A stretch of 64,000 nucleotides of DNA from Leptospiraceae bacterium (GTDB taxonomy: Bacteria; Spirochaetota; Leptospiria; Leptospirales; Leptospiraceae), in assembly GCA_024233875.1 (NCBI GenBank), contig JACKPB010000006.1, positions 270,032-334,031 on the forward strand, given 5' to 3'. A program made the position numbers and the translations under genes. The notes beneath the pieces were generated by a model that was not told where the DNA came from, ran no database searches, and worked only from the letters and a program-made list of their open reading frames with translations. Below, piece by piece: positions 9,296 to 18,388 of the stretch; positions within the stretch are counted from its first letter, which is position 1; every line of letters starts with the position of its first letter.

Positions 9296-9569
9296 TACAA
9301 ATCTTTTCTTAAGGTATGTAGACATTTTATAGCTGATTCTTCTGTGAATGCGCAAACCTTCTGAAAATGAATATAAAAAAAATGTTCGGATGAATAAAAA
9401 ATTATCTAAGGTCAGGAACGTAAAATGATTAGAGATGAAACAAAATGCGTACATGAAAAAAATGAAATACAGCTGGATGGAAAAGACCTGTGTGAGAAGG
9501 AAGGTTTGGGAAAGTTAAAGAATTAAAAATGCGTACGGGATGATGGAAATTTAAATCAGGAATTGAGTC

Positions 9570-10226
9570 TCAGGATAGAATTCCAAGTAAGTTTGCTTTC
9601 TTTAGCATTTGAACTCTGTTGGATACATGAAGAGCTTTGTAAATCCCTCTGATGTGAAATCGAATCGTACTTTCCTTTACCCTCAGTGCGGAGGCAATCT
9701 CCTGGACTGAGTATCCTTCGGATAGTTTTTGAAGTACCCTGTTCTCAGAATCGGTTAAGAAAGAAGCTGAACTCAGGTTTGGATTTTGTTTGGAATTGGT
9801 TTGATTCGCGAGTTTGAAATACATAACCAAATGAACGGCTAACTCAGGGGAGATATAAAAACCTTTATTAAAAATAATAGTAAGAATTTCTTCTATTCTA
9901 AGTAGGTCAGATTTTAAAATGTAACCCATAGCTCCAGCTCTTAAGGTATTGAAAAGTTCAGTTTGTGACTTCAGGGTTGTAAGCATAATCTTGATTGCTT
10001 TTGGATACAAGTCTCCGAGTTGTACAAGCAATTCGTTACCTGTCATTCCATCCAATCCAATATCTATAAAGAAGAAAGTGACTTCTTTGAGATCTTCTTT
10101 CAGACACAATTCAGCAGAATTGAATTCAAAAATTTTGGAGATCTTATTAGTTTTATGTAGAAGAGTAGTGAACTCTTTACGAAACTTCAAATCATCTTCT
10201 ATGATGGCTATCTTGTACGCATTCAT
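9570..10226 (-). CDS. NarL/FixJ-family response regulator
   Basis: 218-residue two-domain transcription regulator. Residues 1-125 form a receiver domain: acidic pocket EDD at 10-12, phospho-acceptor Asp55 in FFFIDIGLDG, Thr in MLTTLKS, and Lys in YILKSD. Residues 150-215 form a LuxR-type helix-turn-helix with the classical LTDSENRVLQKLSEGYSVQE and STIRFHIRGIYKALHV. It lies upstream of, and in the same direction as, the HisKA_3 kinase, the expected partner. The gap of 552 bases is large for an operon, so the pair may have separate promoters. Target genes are unknown; the caspase operon begins about 1 kb away on the other strand. Confidence 0.88.
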   Translation of the reverse strand: MNAYKIAIIEDDLKFRKEFTTLLHKTNKISKIFEFNSAELCLKEDLKEVTFFFIDIGLDGMTGNELLVQLGDLYPKAIKIMLTTLKSQTELFNTLRAGAMGYILKSDLLRIEEILTIIFNKGFYISPELAVHLVMYFKLANQTNSKQNPNLSSASFLTDSENRVLQKLSEGYSVQEIASALRVKESTIRFHIRGIYKALHVSNRVQMLKKANLLGILS

Positions 10227-10512
10227 ATTCTAAACTTAACTCAAAGTATTCAAATAATATATTTCGTAAACTGAAAATTCATATTTAATTTTCCTAATTC
10301 ATAAGATCGGGAATTTTTTTTACAGGAATCCCTATCAATTTTGATAGGGTAGGGCAGACTTTCCATCTAACCCTAAAAGTCTAAAGAGGGATGTCCTGAT
10401 TTACTTATGAATCAAATTTGATATCAAAATGGAATTGCGTACTTCTTCGCTTCTGCGTATGGGAATAGAAACGTAAGCCATTAGTTTTAGACAATAGGAA
10501 TCAAAGTTATAG

Positions 10513-10975
10513 CTCACCTTACGCACTTCGTGCGAAAGGTGAGGATAATGAAAGGGAACCTTTTGGTAAATTGGGGACTCATCGTCCCCAAACCCCTATT
10601 TTTATGGATCTATTAGTAAAATATGATTTTGTATTAAAAAATTTTGTAGGGTTAGGATAATGAAAGGGAACCTTTCGGCTAATTGGGGACTCATCGTCCC
10701 CAAACCCCTATTTTTATGGATCTATTAGTAAAATATAATTTTGTATTAAAAATTTTGTAAGGTGAGGATAATGAAAGGGAGCCTTTCGGCTAATTGGGGA
10801 CTCATCGTCCCCAAACCCCTATTTTTATGGATCTATTAGTAAAATATAATTTTGTATTAAAAATTTTGTAGGGTTAGGATAATGAAAGGGAGCCTTTCGG
10901 CTAATTGGGGACTCATCGTCCCCAAACCCCTATTTTTATGGATCTATTAGTAAAATATGATTTTGTATTAAATGA
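10513..10975 (+). repeat. Four tandem R1 repeats (copies e-h)
   Basis: Four head-to-tail R1 copies with a regular 111-112-bp period. Only the first has helix 1 complete (CACCTT...CGCAC/GTGCG...AAGGTG). The next three begin at GTGAGGATAATG or GTTAGGATAATG, so the duplicated unit is helices 2 and 3 plus the AT-rich tail. They fill most of the roughly 1-kb gap between the response-regulator gene and the caspase operon. Helix 2 in the first copy ends CCTTTT, a G-U-tolerated change. Confidence 0.75.
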
Positions 10976-11136
10976 TTTCGAAAGGTTAATTTATAATTTT
11001 ATCGATTTTCCTATCAATTTTGATAGGAAAATTTATAAAAAAACTTAATATCGTACGCATATTCAATAATAAATTTGTTTATTTTTGAGATAGCTAAGTG
11101 TAACGTCATCATAATTGATAAGAATTTCATTATCCA

Positions 11137-11250
11137 CATCTTACGTATTTCGTGAATAAGATGAGGATAATGAAAGGGAGCCTTTCGGCAAATTGGGGAC
11201 TCATCATCCCCAAACCCCTATTTTTTTAGATCTATTAGTAAATTATGATT
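11137..11250 (+). repeat. R1 repeat, copy i (covarying helix 1)
   Basis: A further R1 copy immediately upstream of the caspase gene. Helix 1 arms read CATCTTA / TAAGATG instead of CACCTT / AAGGTG, a paired change. It ends about 30 bases before the chosen caspase start, so it may lie in the operon's 5' leader. Confidence 0.7.
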
Positions 11251-11279
11251 CACTTAATGGAAATGAGGAATGCAGAGCT

Positions 11280-12929
11280 ATGGAGAAAATAGATAAGAAG
11301 AAATTTAGAGTTCTAACTGTTATGATTTTATTGATCTTTTCTTTGAATGTCTATCCGAACGATCCTTCTCAGGAAGGAGCCAATCCAAAGGAAGAGACTA
11401 AACCTGTTATGGAAAATTCTGGGTCTCCTATTTCGAATGATCCGAATACAGTTTCGCAAGAAAGCAATTCTAAAGTAAGTGAAGATGGGAAGACTGTAAC
11501 AACTACAACCACTACAACTAAAGTCTCAGAGATCAAAGTCACTCACAAAAGAAAAGGGATAAAATTAGCTGAGGACATTGATGGGTTGAAAGCTCTCGAT
11601 GAGGCTCAGGGTATTGGCAAGAGATATGCGATTATTATCGGTATCAATAAATATTCAGATAGTGGGATTTCCCAACTCTCAAAAGCAAGAAACGATGCGA
11701 AAGCAGTACATAAAATATTTAGTGAATATGGTCATTTTGACTCAATAGCTCTTATGACCGATGACGCTGATCCGGGTGATTCGGAGCGTCTGTTTCCTAC
11801 AAAACAAAATATTGAATATAAGATTCGAAGTTATCTTTCCACAGCAAATTCGAATGATATGTTTATTTTTTTCTTTTCGGGGCATGGAATTTCCAACGGT
11901 CATGGAGACAATTTTCTTATTACCCAGGATACAAACTTAATTAATAAGGAAAAAGAGGCTCTGGCAGTAAATTGGGTGGTAGATGAGTTCAAAAAGAAAA
12001 ATATTAAGAAGGTTTTGCTTATGCTTGATGCCTGTCGGGAAACCGTCTACACCACTAAAAGCGTCAGTAGAGATGATATCATTCCGAAAGACTTTAATGA
12101 AGGCAACGTTTCCGCTACTTTTTATTCTACCAAGCAGGGTCATTTCAGTTATGAAGATGACGAAAGTGATTACGGAGTCTTTACAAAGTATCTCATTTAT
12201 GGAATGGAGGGAAAAGCTGATACTGACGATGACGGTGTCGTTTCCTTTAGTGATTTAAAAAAATACGTAGAAAAAGGTGTAATGGATTGGTCCCGGAAGA
12301 AAGGGAAAACTGCCCAACTCTCCCAGGTACCTTATACAAAAATTTATAATGAAGAGGTGAATGGAGATCTTGCTATCACCCTTGCCAAGAAACCCAAAGA
12401 TAGTCTTGCAGATGATAACGAATTTTCAAGAACCTGGGATCAGGCGTTAAAAAGATCTGCAATTTTTCCCGGATACGGTCAATATTTTAAAAAGGAAAAA
12501 TACAAAGCGTATTTTTTTGGAGCCAGCTCACTATTCCTTTTAGGTGGTTTGGCATCTACCTATTCATCCTATCAATCTGCTAAAAGTAATTATTCATCAG
12601 CTATGAATAATGAATTTCTGTTCAGTGCAGTCACCACGGATTTCGGAGCATTGAACCTTTTTGCTCTTTCTCAAACCAATCAGGCTAGATCTGTAGTTGA
12701 ATCTAGGAGCAGTGCTATTGCCGGAGTATCAACCATTTTTGCAGGTGTGTATCTCATTAATCTAATCGATTCTGTAATCATGAAAAAACCCAAGGCTTCC
12801 ACAGTCTTAGGGATTCCGGATGAAGGATTTCGATTCACATATCGGAGGGAGGTACAACCTTTTGCCGGTATAGGAACTACCGGTCAGGTAGGAAACTTTG
12901 GACTATTAGAATACTATTGGAATTTTTAA
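11280..12929 (+). CDS. Secreted caspase-like (C14) peptidase with C-terminal membrane domain
   Basis: Caspase-fold cysteine peptidase. Residues 1-26 form a signal peptide (VLTVMILLIFSLNVYP). A Ser/Thr-rich linker with eight consecutive Thr follows. The caspase domain (about residues 113-395) starts at KRYAIIIGINKY, with catalytic His202 in FFSGHGIS and Cys252 in LMLDACRET. It includes an EF-hand-like DTDDDGVVSFSDL, common in bacterial metacaspase-like proteins. The last 150 residues contain PGYGQYFKKEKYKAY followed by hydrophobic segments, resembling DUF5683. I chose the ATG at 11280; a frame opening upstream begins inside repeat i. Followed after 9 bases by the next gene, so probably a three-gene operon. 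Substrate unknown. Confidence 0.82.
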   Translation: MEKIDKKKFRVLTVMILLIFSLNVYPNDPSQEGANPKEETKPVMENSGSPISNDPNTVSQESNSKVSEDGKTVTTTTTTTKVSEIKVTHKRKGIKLAEDIDGLKALDEAQGIGKRYAIIIGINKYSDSGISQLSKARNDAKAVHKIFSEYGHFDSIALMTDDADPGDSERLFPTKQNIEYKIRSYLSTANSNDMFIFFFSGHGISNGHGDNFLITQDTNLINKEKEALAVNWVVDEFKKKNIKKVLLMLDACRETVYTTKSVSRDDIIPKDFNEGNVSATFYSTKQGHFSYEDDESDYGVFTKYLIYGMEGKADTDDDGVVSFSDLKKYVEKGVMDWSRKKGKTAQLSQVPYTKIYNEEVNGDLAITLAKKPKDSLADDNEFSRTWDQALKRSAIFPGYGQYFKKEKYKAYFFGASSLFLLGGLASTYSSYQSAKSNYSSAMNNEFLFSAVTTDFGALNLFALSQTNQARSVVESRSSAIAGVSTIFAGVYLINLIDSVIMKKPKASTVLGIPDEGFRFTYRREVQPFAGIGTTGQVGNFGLLEYYWNF

Positions 12930-12938
12930 GGAGAGAGT

Positions 12939-14564
12939 ATGAAAAGCAAAGAACCATATCAGAAAAATCAGGAGCAAGATGGAAAGAATTTTCTCATTCA
13001 GATGTTGAGACATCGTTACAAAAGACTTATTTTAGCAATGGTCATGATGATTTCCATATTTAATGGAATGATCATTTGTAAACCAGGAGTCCCGGGAAAT
13101 GGTATGTCGACACTCTCTTTTATGAATAATTTCCGTAAGATGATAGCCGGATCCACATTGGTAGCTGAATCAGCAACAGTTACAGTGGGAGGGAGTATTT
13201 CTGATAGCTCAGGAGCCGCCATATCGGGAGCCGAACTTAGCTTGAGTGAATCCAAGGCAAACCTTTCTACGAAAGTTTATACTGACTCAAATGGAAAATT
13301 TTCTATGGATCTAAAATTAGGTAAATTTGCTGTTCGAGTAACACTCAATGGTTCCTATATTGGAACTTTCACAATTGAAGTGACAGGGGCTACTTCAGCT
13401 CCTTCCCTCTTAGGTTTGGAAGGAAATTTTAGTGTAAGCAATCTTTCAGCTAATCCTGTAGGGGTTCCTATTGATTTTACACCCACTGCTTATTTTGTAT
13501 TGAGAGATGCAGGGTTTACCAGACTATATGAAGGGACATCTAGAGAGATTGGAATCGCAATTTCCGGAACTCTGAATGAAGATGTAACGATTAATATATA
13601 TTGTGATACCACATCAGTTCAAATAGGTGGGACAATTACAGGTGGAACTACTGACGCCGGTGGAGTTACTTCCGGAGGAGTTATTTCAGGGGGATCTAAT
13701 TCAGTTAGTTTGAAATTTACTAAGTCTAATTACACCACCTTCCAAAAATTATTGATCACGGCTATAGAGGACACTAATGCCATCAATGAATCTGTTACAA
13801 TAACAATATCTTCTGTTAAAACTGCTGATAAGAGCTTAACTTTTAGTGTAAGTGACAAGGATGTTCTAAACTTTTCACAAACTACAGTGATTCCATCAAG
13901 TATTTTAGAGGGAAATTCAGCTACTGTTAGTGTTTCTTTGAACCAGGCACCTACTTCGAATGTAGTGGTAAATATTGAAATTCAGAATATAGATACTTCG
14001 AAAGTGAAACTCAATAACTCTATTATCAATCCGATAACAATGACTTTTACTCCGTTGGATTATACACCTAAATCATTTACTATCAATACAATAGCAGATT
14101 CTAATACGACTAATGAAATTTATGCTGTAAAGATAGCGGCTACAAATAACGAACTGACACCAATTACTCAAGAACTGATGATTGCGGATAAAGATCTTAC
14201 ATTTGTGTACTCCGGTTTAGATCCCAATCGAAGTTATATTTTAGAAGGGGGGGTTGCTACATTTAAGCTACACTTAGCTCAAGATCCAGGAGTGGATAGA
14301 ACTATTACTTTATCACCTACCGGAAATGCTTCCCTTAGTTTGAATCCGTCCACTCTTACATTCACCAGAGATAATTACTCAACTGATCAGACAATAACAG
14401 CTACAGCAATCAATAATGATGGAAATGTAATAGATGAAACGATTTCCATCACAGGTGTCGGAACAGGTGTTTTAAGCATGAATTTCCTTACTCTAGAAAT
14501 CTATGATTCCGGAAACTTTGTTTTGGATGTCAGTCCGCTAGATGGGACAATTAGTCTCTATTAA
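12939..14564 (+). CDS. Surface/periplasmic protein with carboxypeptidase-regulatory-like and Calx-beta-like repeats
   Basis: 541-residue exported protein. A basic cytoplasmic leader (residues 1-28) precedes a hydrophobic segment ending in NGMIIC (Cys47), which may be a lipobox or the end of a long signal peptide. Residues 60-125 resemble a carboxypeptidase regulatory-like domain (GGSISDSSGAAISGAELSL, DSNGKFSMDLKLG). Three Calx-beta or cadherin-like repeats follow, marked by TFTPLDYTPKSFTI, TFTRDNYSTDQTIT and KFTKSNYTTFQKLL. The family role is usually adhesion or calcium-stabilised beta scaffolding. It sits between the caspase and the DUF4384 lipoprotein with short spacers (9 and 16 bases), so it is likely a partner of both. 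Confidence 0.7.
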   Translation: MKSKEPYQKNQEQDGKNFLIQMLRHRYKRLILAMVMMISIFNGMIICKPGVPGNGMSTLSFMNNFRKMIAGSTLVAESATVTVGGSISDSSGAAISGAELSLSESKANLSTKVYTDSNGKFSMDLKLGKFAVRVTLNGSYIGTFTIEVTGATSAPSLLGLEGNFSVSNLSANPVGVPIDFTPTAYFVLRDAGFTRLYEGTSREIGIAISGTLNEDVTINIYCDTTSVQIGGTITGGTTDAGGVTSGGVISGGSNSVSLKFTKSNYTTFQKLLITAIEDTNAINESVTITISSVKTADKSLTFSVSDKDVLNFSQTTVIPSSILEGNSATVSVSLNQAPTSNVVVNIEIQNIDTSKVKLNNSIINPITMTFTPLDYTPKSFTINTIADSNTTNEIYAVKIAATNNELTPITQELMIADKDLTFVYSGLDPNRSYILEGGVATFKLHLAQDPGVDRTITLSPTGNASLSLNPSTLTFTRDNYSTDQTITATAINNDGNVIDETISITGVGTGVLSMNFLTLEIYDSGNFVLDVSPLDGTISLY

Positions 14565-14580
14565 AATTAGGAAATAGTAT

Positions 14581-15750
14581 ATGAAAAGATTAATGATTTT
14601 AATTTTATTTTTTTTTACGATCTATTGTTCGGGTGCTCAAAGAGCCGCTTCCAATGAGCATTCTGTGTACAAAACTCCTATCAAAGGATTCACTCAATTT
14701 GATATCTACAAAAGCAGTGAAACCGAGCTGGAAACTCTGCTCGGATATGATGAAAGTTTGGGGTATAAGGTCTGTGATGGTAAAATTGGAGGTGAGGAAA
14801 AAGTAGAAAATCAGATTGAAATAACCCTCAATAGTGAGAATGAAAATAAATTGGGAGTATCCCTTCCTTCCGTTTTCAAAGCAGAATTAGAGAATAAGAA
14901 TATTTCTGCAATCAATTTAAAATTAATCAATCCTGCGGAAATCCGACTTCTCAATCCCCGTCCTTCTTATGAAGCATTTAACAATAAAGATATGATGCAA
15001 AAGGAATGTATAGGTTCGGTATTGCGAGTTGATCGAATTGATATGGATATTGTGACAAAAGAAGGAATCAAGGTCTCCGGGGAAGCAGTAGTAAAAAAGT
15101 ATGAGGTGGGAGGAGATGTATCTTTTAGTAACGACTCCAATTCAGCGTACTTTGCTAAAAATGCATACATCGGTTACAAAAAAGTAACTGATCGAATAGA
15201 CAATCTTGCGCCTATCGTTTTTGATTATCAAATTCTTCATTTGGAAAAAGGAAGCAAAAAATGGAAACTTTTGCAGGATAAAGATACCATTCAGTCCGGA
15301 GACTATATCAAAATCCGTATGAAATCAAATTATCCGGTGTATGTATATTTGCTCAATATAGATGGACAGAACAATGTTTTTGCACTCCATCCCGATCCGA
15401 AGAACAATTTTAAGAATCCTTTGATAGAAAACAAATGGGTGGAGTTTCCCGGTGATACAAAGGGATTTGAAGTGGATAATACAAAAGGATTGGAAGAGTT
15501 GCAATTCTATGTTTTTCGCTCTGATAGCAAATCTTTAAATGATTTGGTCGAAAAGGTTCAATTGGGAAAAATCAAAGCAAGATCCGAGTACGATAAGCAG
15601 GAAGTAGTCCATAAAACCAAAGGAATCGGAAAAGTAGCTCAAACGAAGGTCTCTTCGGGTACAACAGCCGGAAACACAGATCTCCCGATAAACGAAATCA
15701 GAGGTTTGGCAAGCGATTACAAACAATCTATTATCTATAATCATCAGTGA
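14581..15750 (+). CDS. DUF4384-containing lipoprotein
   Basis: 389-residue predicted lipoprotein (MKRLMILILFFFTIYC, Cys16). The N-terminal half has no domain I recognise. The segment from about residue 230 to 320 (IQSGDYIKIRMKSNYPVYVYL, NIDGQNNVFALHPDP, WVEFPGD) matches the DUF4384 pattern. DUF4384 is frequently found in or next to bacterial caspase-like proteins, which agrees with the caspase gene two positions upstream. It is last in the operon. Nine bases after its stop codon is a GTTATGCGAAGAA site, where the S74/TA array begins. Confidence 0.72.
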   Translation: MKRLMILILFFFTIYCSGAQRAASNEHSVYKTPIKGFTQFDIYKSSETELETLLGYDESLGYKVCDGKIGGEEKVENQIEITLNSENENKLGVSLPSVFKAELENKNISAINLKLINPAEIRLLNPRPSYEAFNNKDMMQKECIGSVLRVDRIDMDIVTKEGIKVSGEAVVKKYEVGGDVSFSNDSNSAYFAKNAYIGYKKVTDRIDNLAPIVFDYQILHLEKGSKKWKLLQDKDTIQSGDYIKIRMKSNYPVYVYLLNIDGQNNVFALHPDPKNNFKNPLIENKWVEFPGDTKGFEVDNTKGLEELQFYVFRSDSKSLNDLVEKVQLGKIKARSEYDKQEVVHKTKGIGKVAQTKVSSGTTAGNTDLPINEIRGLASDYKQSIIYNHQ

Positions 15751-15758
15751 GGTGAGGC

Positions 15759-15771
15759 GTTATGCGAAGAA
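15759..15771 (+). repeat. GTTATGCGAAGAA array-boundary site (first of six)
   Basis: A 13-base sequence repeated exactly at 15759, 17796, 19398, 21556, 27119 and 29198. In four places it is also the 3' end of an S74 gene (encoding RYAKK). Here it follows the DUF4384 gene, and at 19398 it is non-coding. In every case a minus-strand toxin gene ends just downstream. Confidence 0.7.
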
Positions 15772-15778
15772 TTATTTT

Positions 15779-15970
15779 TTATAAAACAATTGTGATTTTA
15801 TCTAAATCTAATTCTATCAATGAATTTGTCTCAAGGAAGGGAATTAATATATCCATATTATCCTCAAAGAGTTTTGTGAATCTTTCATTTCGTAAATTTC
15901 CTGCTACGATTAATACGAGTTTGTATGGAATTCTTTTTATAGTCATTTTCAAAAGTATTTGCGTATTCAA
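15779..15970 (-). pseudogene. Unit A toxin: N-terminally deleted DUF5615 (PIN-like) remnant
   Basis: The 63 codons match only the C-terminal half of the full-length DUF5615 protein of unit D: LIVAGNLRNERFTKLF here against IFITTGNISNKRLIQIF there, and the endings ITIVL and ITVHF. The N-terminal strand LIDANLP and the acidic KDDDF motif, where a PIN-like nuclease would bind metal, are missing. The same deletion probably also replaced the C-terminal tail of the adjacent antitoxin. Presumably inactive. Confidence 0.7.
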
Positions 15971-16019
15971 TGAAGAATTGGCAATAAAATGGCTACATAC
16001 CTTAATAGGAAAAACTCAA

Positions 16020-16271
16020 TTATTTATGAGAACTGGTATATAATGAAAGAATTAAAAAAATCATTATTTTTCGAGATGCAAACACGAGACAGGCTTGGAT
16101 ATCTTCTCTCTCTAAATCTTCATAATCACCTAAGATTTCTTCATAAGGCATACCAGAACCTAATAAATCTAACATCCATTCAACTGAATAACGGTGATTT
16201 CGTATGGTAGGTTTTCTAAAACATACTATTGGATTCAAAGTTATTCTTTTCAATAATTCATCAGGAGTCAT
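16020..16271 (-). CDS. Unit A antitoxin: DUF433 protein with altered C-terminus
   Basis: DUF433-family antitoxin-like protein. It contains the family core, with KRITLNPIVCFRKPTIRNHR at the N-terminus and the helix-turn-helix-like MLDLLGSGMPYEEILGDYE. After CLVFASRK the sequence departs from its relatives (IMIFLILSLYTSSHK), probably because a deletion joined it to the toxin remnant. The ATG at 16271 is used; an in-frame TTG at 16331 would add 20 residues that have a counterpart in unit D. It is divergent from S74-1. Confidence 0.65.
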   Translation of the reverse strand: MTPDELLKRITLNPIVCFRKPTIRNHRYSVEWMLDLLGSGMPYEEILGDYEDLEREDIQACLVFASRKIMIFLILSLYTSSHK

Positions 16272-16342
16272 AAATTTCAAAATATTAGAGAGAAATACCT
16301 CTGTCCAGTCATAGAATTTTATGTTACCCAAGGAGCCAGCTC

Positions 16343-17812
16343 ATGAAAACAAACCTATTTTCTAAAATCAAAACTTTCTTCCAAAATCAAATCGCAAAGG
16401 TAATTCCTTCGATGACAAAGGAAAATACAACCACGGACTCACACGGATGGTCACGGATCTGGAATCAAGAATTCTTCCGTATTATCCGCAGAGGAATGTT
16501 GCATGGTTTCGGATTCATGCTCGGAATATTTGGTACGGGACTATTGTTAGCAGTACCCAGTGGAGTGTCATCTCCATGGGCATCAGGTGATAAGTTAACA
16601 GCAGCTGGACTGAATGCTTTGAGAACAGCAATAGAGAGCATTCCCAATTGGACTAAGAATGGAACCAGTGCGTATTACACAGATGGAAATGTGGGGATTG
16701 GGACAGCAACTCCATCACAAACTTTACAAATTCATAATAACTCTCAGCCAATAATTCAAATGACTTCGGCTACAGGAAATCTCATGATAGGTGTAAATGA
16801 TGCAAATGCTTATATAAATTCAGTAACAACAAGTCCTTTGGAATTTTATGTAAATGGAATAGAGAGAATGCGAATAACATCTAATGGAAACGTAGGGATA
16901 GGAACGACTAGTCCGAGTAGTAAGTTTCAAGTTTTAGATGGGAATGGGGGAATTTCTCTAGTTCCTTCTAATACCTCACAAAATAAAATCGAAATGTATT
17001 CTCCAATCCAACCAAATTTTAAGACAATATTTAGCTCTACAGCAAACAATATAGAAGGTACTACTGATTGGATGGGAATTTCGCAAGCTCCTTTGGCAGT
17101 CGGAGGTATTCTATTTGGTACCGCAAATGGATCTGGAAGTATGACAACTCTGCCAACTGCGTCTGCACAGATGGTAATTAGAACAAATGGGTATGTTGGA
17201 ATAGGGACTACCTCTCCCTCCGTTTCCCTTCATGTAGCCGGTAATGCCTGTACAACCGGAACAGGCATGACAGCTTGTGCATCCGATAGAAGATTTAAAA
17301 CAAATATCAAACCTATTGAAAACGCATTGGATTTGATTCTAAAAATTAAACCGGTTCATTTTACATGGAACCAACTCTCAGAGAAGGAGTTTGGATACAA
17401 ATCGGGAACTAAGGACATTGGAGTTATTGCACAGGAAATTGAAAAAATCAATCCAGATTGGGTGAAAACTATCAAATCTGATTACAAAATGGTGAAGGAT
17501 AGTTTTACGAAATGGTATACTATCAAAGCGATTCAAGAACTCAATGAGAAAGTAATTCAAGAAAACTCATCTTTAAATTTGAGATACAGTTCCTTAATCG
17601 ATGAGCAAGTTTCTCTCAAAAAACAAAATGAAAAGCTGGCACTTCGACTAGGCTCAATGACCGAAAATCTCCGAGTAGTGACCGAGACAAATACAAAGTT
17701 GGAAATTCAACTATTGGAATTGAAGAAGGAAAATCGGGAGTATAAGGATAGATCTATTTCCTTTGAAGAAAGACTAAAAGCTTTGGAGGAAAACCGTTAT
17801 GCGAAGAAGTGA
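16343..17812 (+). CDS. S74-1: membrane-anchored tail-fibre-like protein with S74 chaperone domain
   Basis: 489 residues. Residues 1-50 are a conserved basic leader. Residues 51-73 form a hydrophobic anchor or signal (HGFGFMLGIFGTGLLLAVPS), followed by a conserved SGDKLTAAGLNALRTAIESI segment. Residues 115-300 are beta-rich with repeated NVGIGTxxPS motifs, typical of trimeric fibre shafts. Residues 310-410 form an S74 intramolecular chaperone with Ser314 and Lys319 in SDRRFK, spaced like the autocleavage dyad of endosialidase-type chaperones. A C-terminal coiled coil ends in ENRYAKK. The N-terminus is type a and the C-terminus type I. AAGGAG precedes the ATG. There are no phage structural genes nearby, so a cellular surface fibre is likelier than a phage tail. 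Confidence 0.8.
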   Translation: MKTNLFSKIKTFFQNQIAKVIPSMTKENTTTDSHGWSRIWNQEFFRIIRRGMLHGFGFMLGIFGTGLLLAVPSGVSSPWASGDKLTAAGLNALRTAIESIPNWTKNGTSAYYTDGNVGIGTATPSQTLQIHNNSQPIIQMTSATGNLMIGVNDANAYINSVTTSPLEFYVNGIERMRITSNGNVGIGTTSPSSKFQVLDGNGGISLVPSNTSQNKIEMYSPIQPNFKTIFSSTANNIEGTTDWMGISQAPLAVGGILFGTANGSGSMTTLPTASAQMVIRTNGYVGIGTTSPSVSLHVAGNACTTGTGMTACASDRRFKTNIKPIENALDLILKIKPVHFTWNQLSEKEFGYKSGTKDIGVIAQEIEKINPDWVKTIKSDYKMVKDSFTKWYTIKAIQELNEKVIQENSSLNLRYSSLIDEQVSLKKQNEKLALRLGSMTENLRVVTETNTKLEIQLLELKKENREYKDRSISFEERLKALEENRYAKK

Positions 17813-17816
17813 TGAA

Positions 17817-18089
17817 TTACTTTTTTTGTTTGATCATTTGATTGTACTCTTCGTGAGAACCTATCCAAAACCAAATGTAGGTTTCCCATTTTTGAACACA
17901 AAGAGCTCTCCAATTCAATCCAATTCTTATAGAATAGATTTCAGGAGAATTGTCCAATTTTTTAAAATGAAGGGATGGGCGGTTTCGATTTTATTTCCAA
18001 AACTGAAAGATTTTATTGGCTTGAATTTGAATTTCCTTAGGAAGATTCGAGTAAAGCTTTTTGAAATTCTGATTTCTTACAGATTTCAA
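17817..18089 (-). pseudogene. Unit B toxin: RelE/ParE-family toxin with in-frame stop
   Basis: A 91-codon frame reads as a RelE-type toxin (FKKLYSNLPKEIQIQ, then RPSLHFKKLDNSPEIYSIRI and TYIWFWIGSHEEYNQMI). It is interrupted by a TAA after QFWK, where relatives usually have WKENP. The likely start is a TTG that overlaps the antitoxin stop codon (TTGA). The frame is otherwise intact, so a single nonsense change appears to have silenced it. It ends 4 bases from the S74-1 stop codon, in convergent orientation. Confidence 0.7.
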
Positions 18090-18304
18090 TCGTCACCAAA
18101 TCCATCATCTTCGGTTTTGCCTTCTTCGAAGTCCCGAATGGCAGAAAATGCCATTTCCTTTAGAACATCTTTACTTTCTTGGAAAGATCCTTCCCATTTT
18201 ATCAAATCGATCAAATCCTCTAAGATGATAGAAGCCGCTTTATCCTGCAAATCATCAGATAGAGCTTCTAATTCCTTAAAAGCTTTTTCAAGTAATATTG
18301 TCAT
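18086..18304 (-). CDS. Unit B antitoxin of a RelE/ParE-type pair
   Basis: 72-residue acidic protein (KAFKELEALSDDLQDKAASI), upstream of and overlapping the toxin remnant. Its length, acidity and position are typical of antitoxins paired with RelE/ParE toxins. It is intact although its toxin is broken. It is divergent from S74-2, with about 85 bases between the starts. Confidence 0.7.
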   Translation of the reverse strand: MTILLEKAFKELEALSDDLQDKAASIILEDLIDLIKWEGSFQESKDVLKEMAFSAIRDFEEGKTEDDGFGDD

Positions 18305-18388
18305 AACTCAAACTTTTTCCTTAAAAACGAAAAGTCAATCTAAAATCACTTCCCCATTTTCCAATTTACATCCCCAAGGAGCCAGCTC

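Noticed and set aside
9212..9454. 80-codon minus-strand frame between the kinase and regulator genes
   Set aside because: It crosses R1 copy d, has no ribosome-binding site, and its composition is that of AT-rich noncoding DNA.
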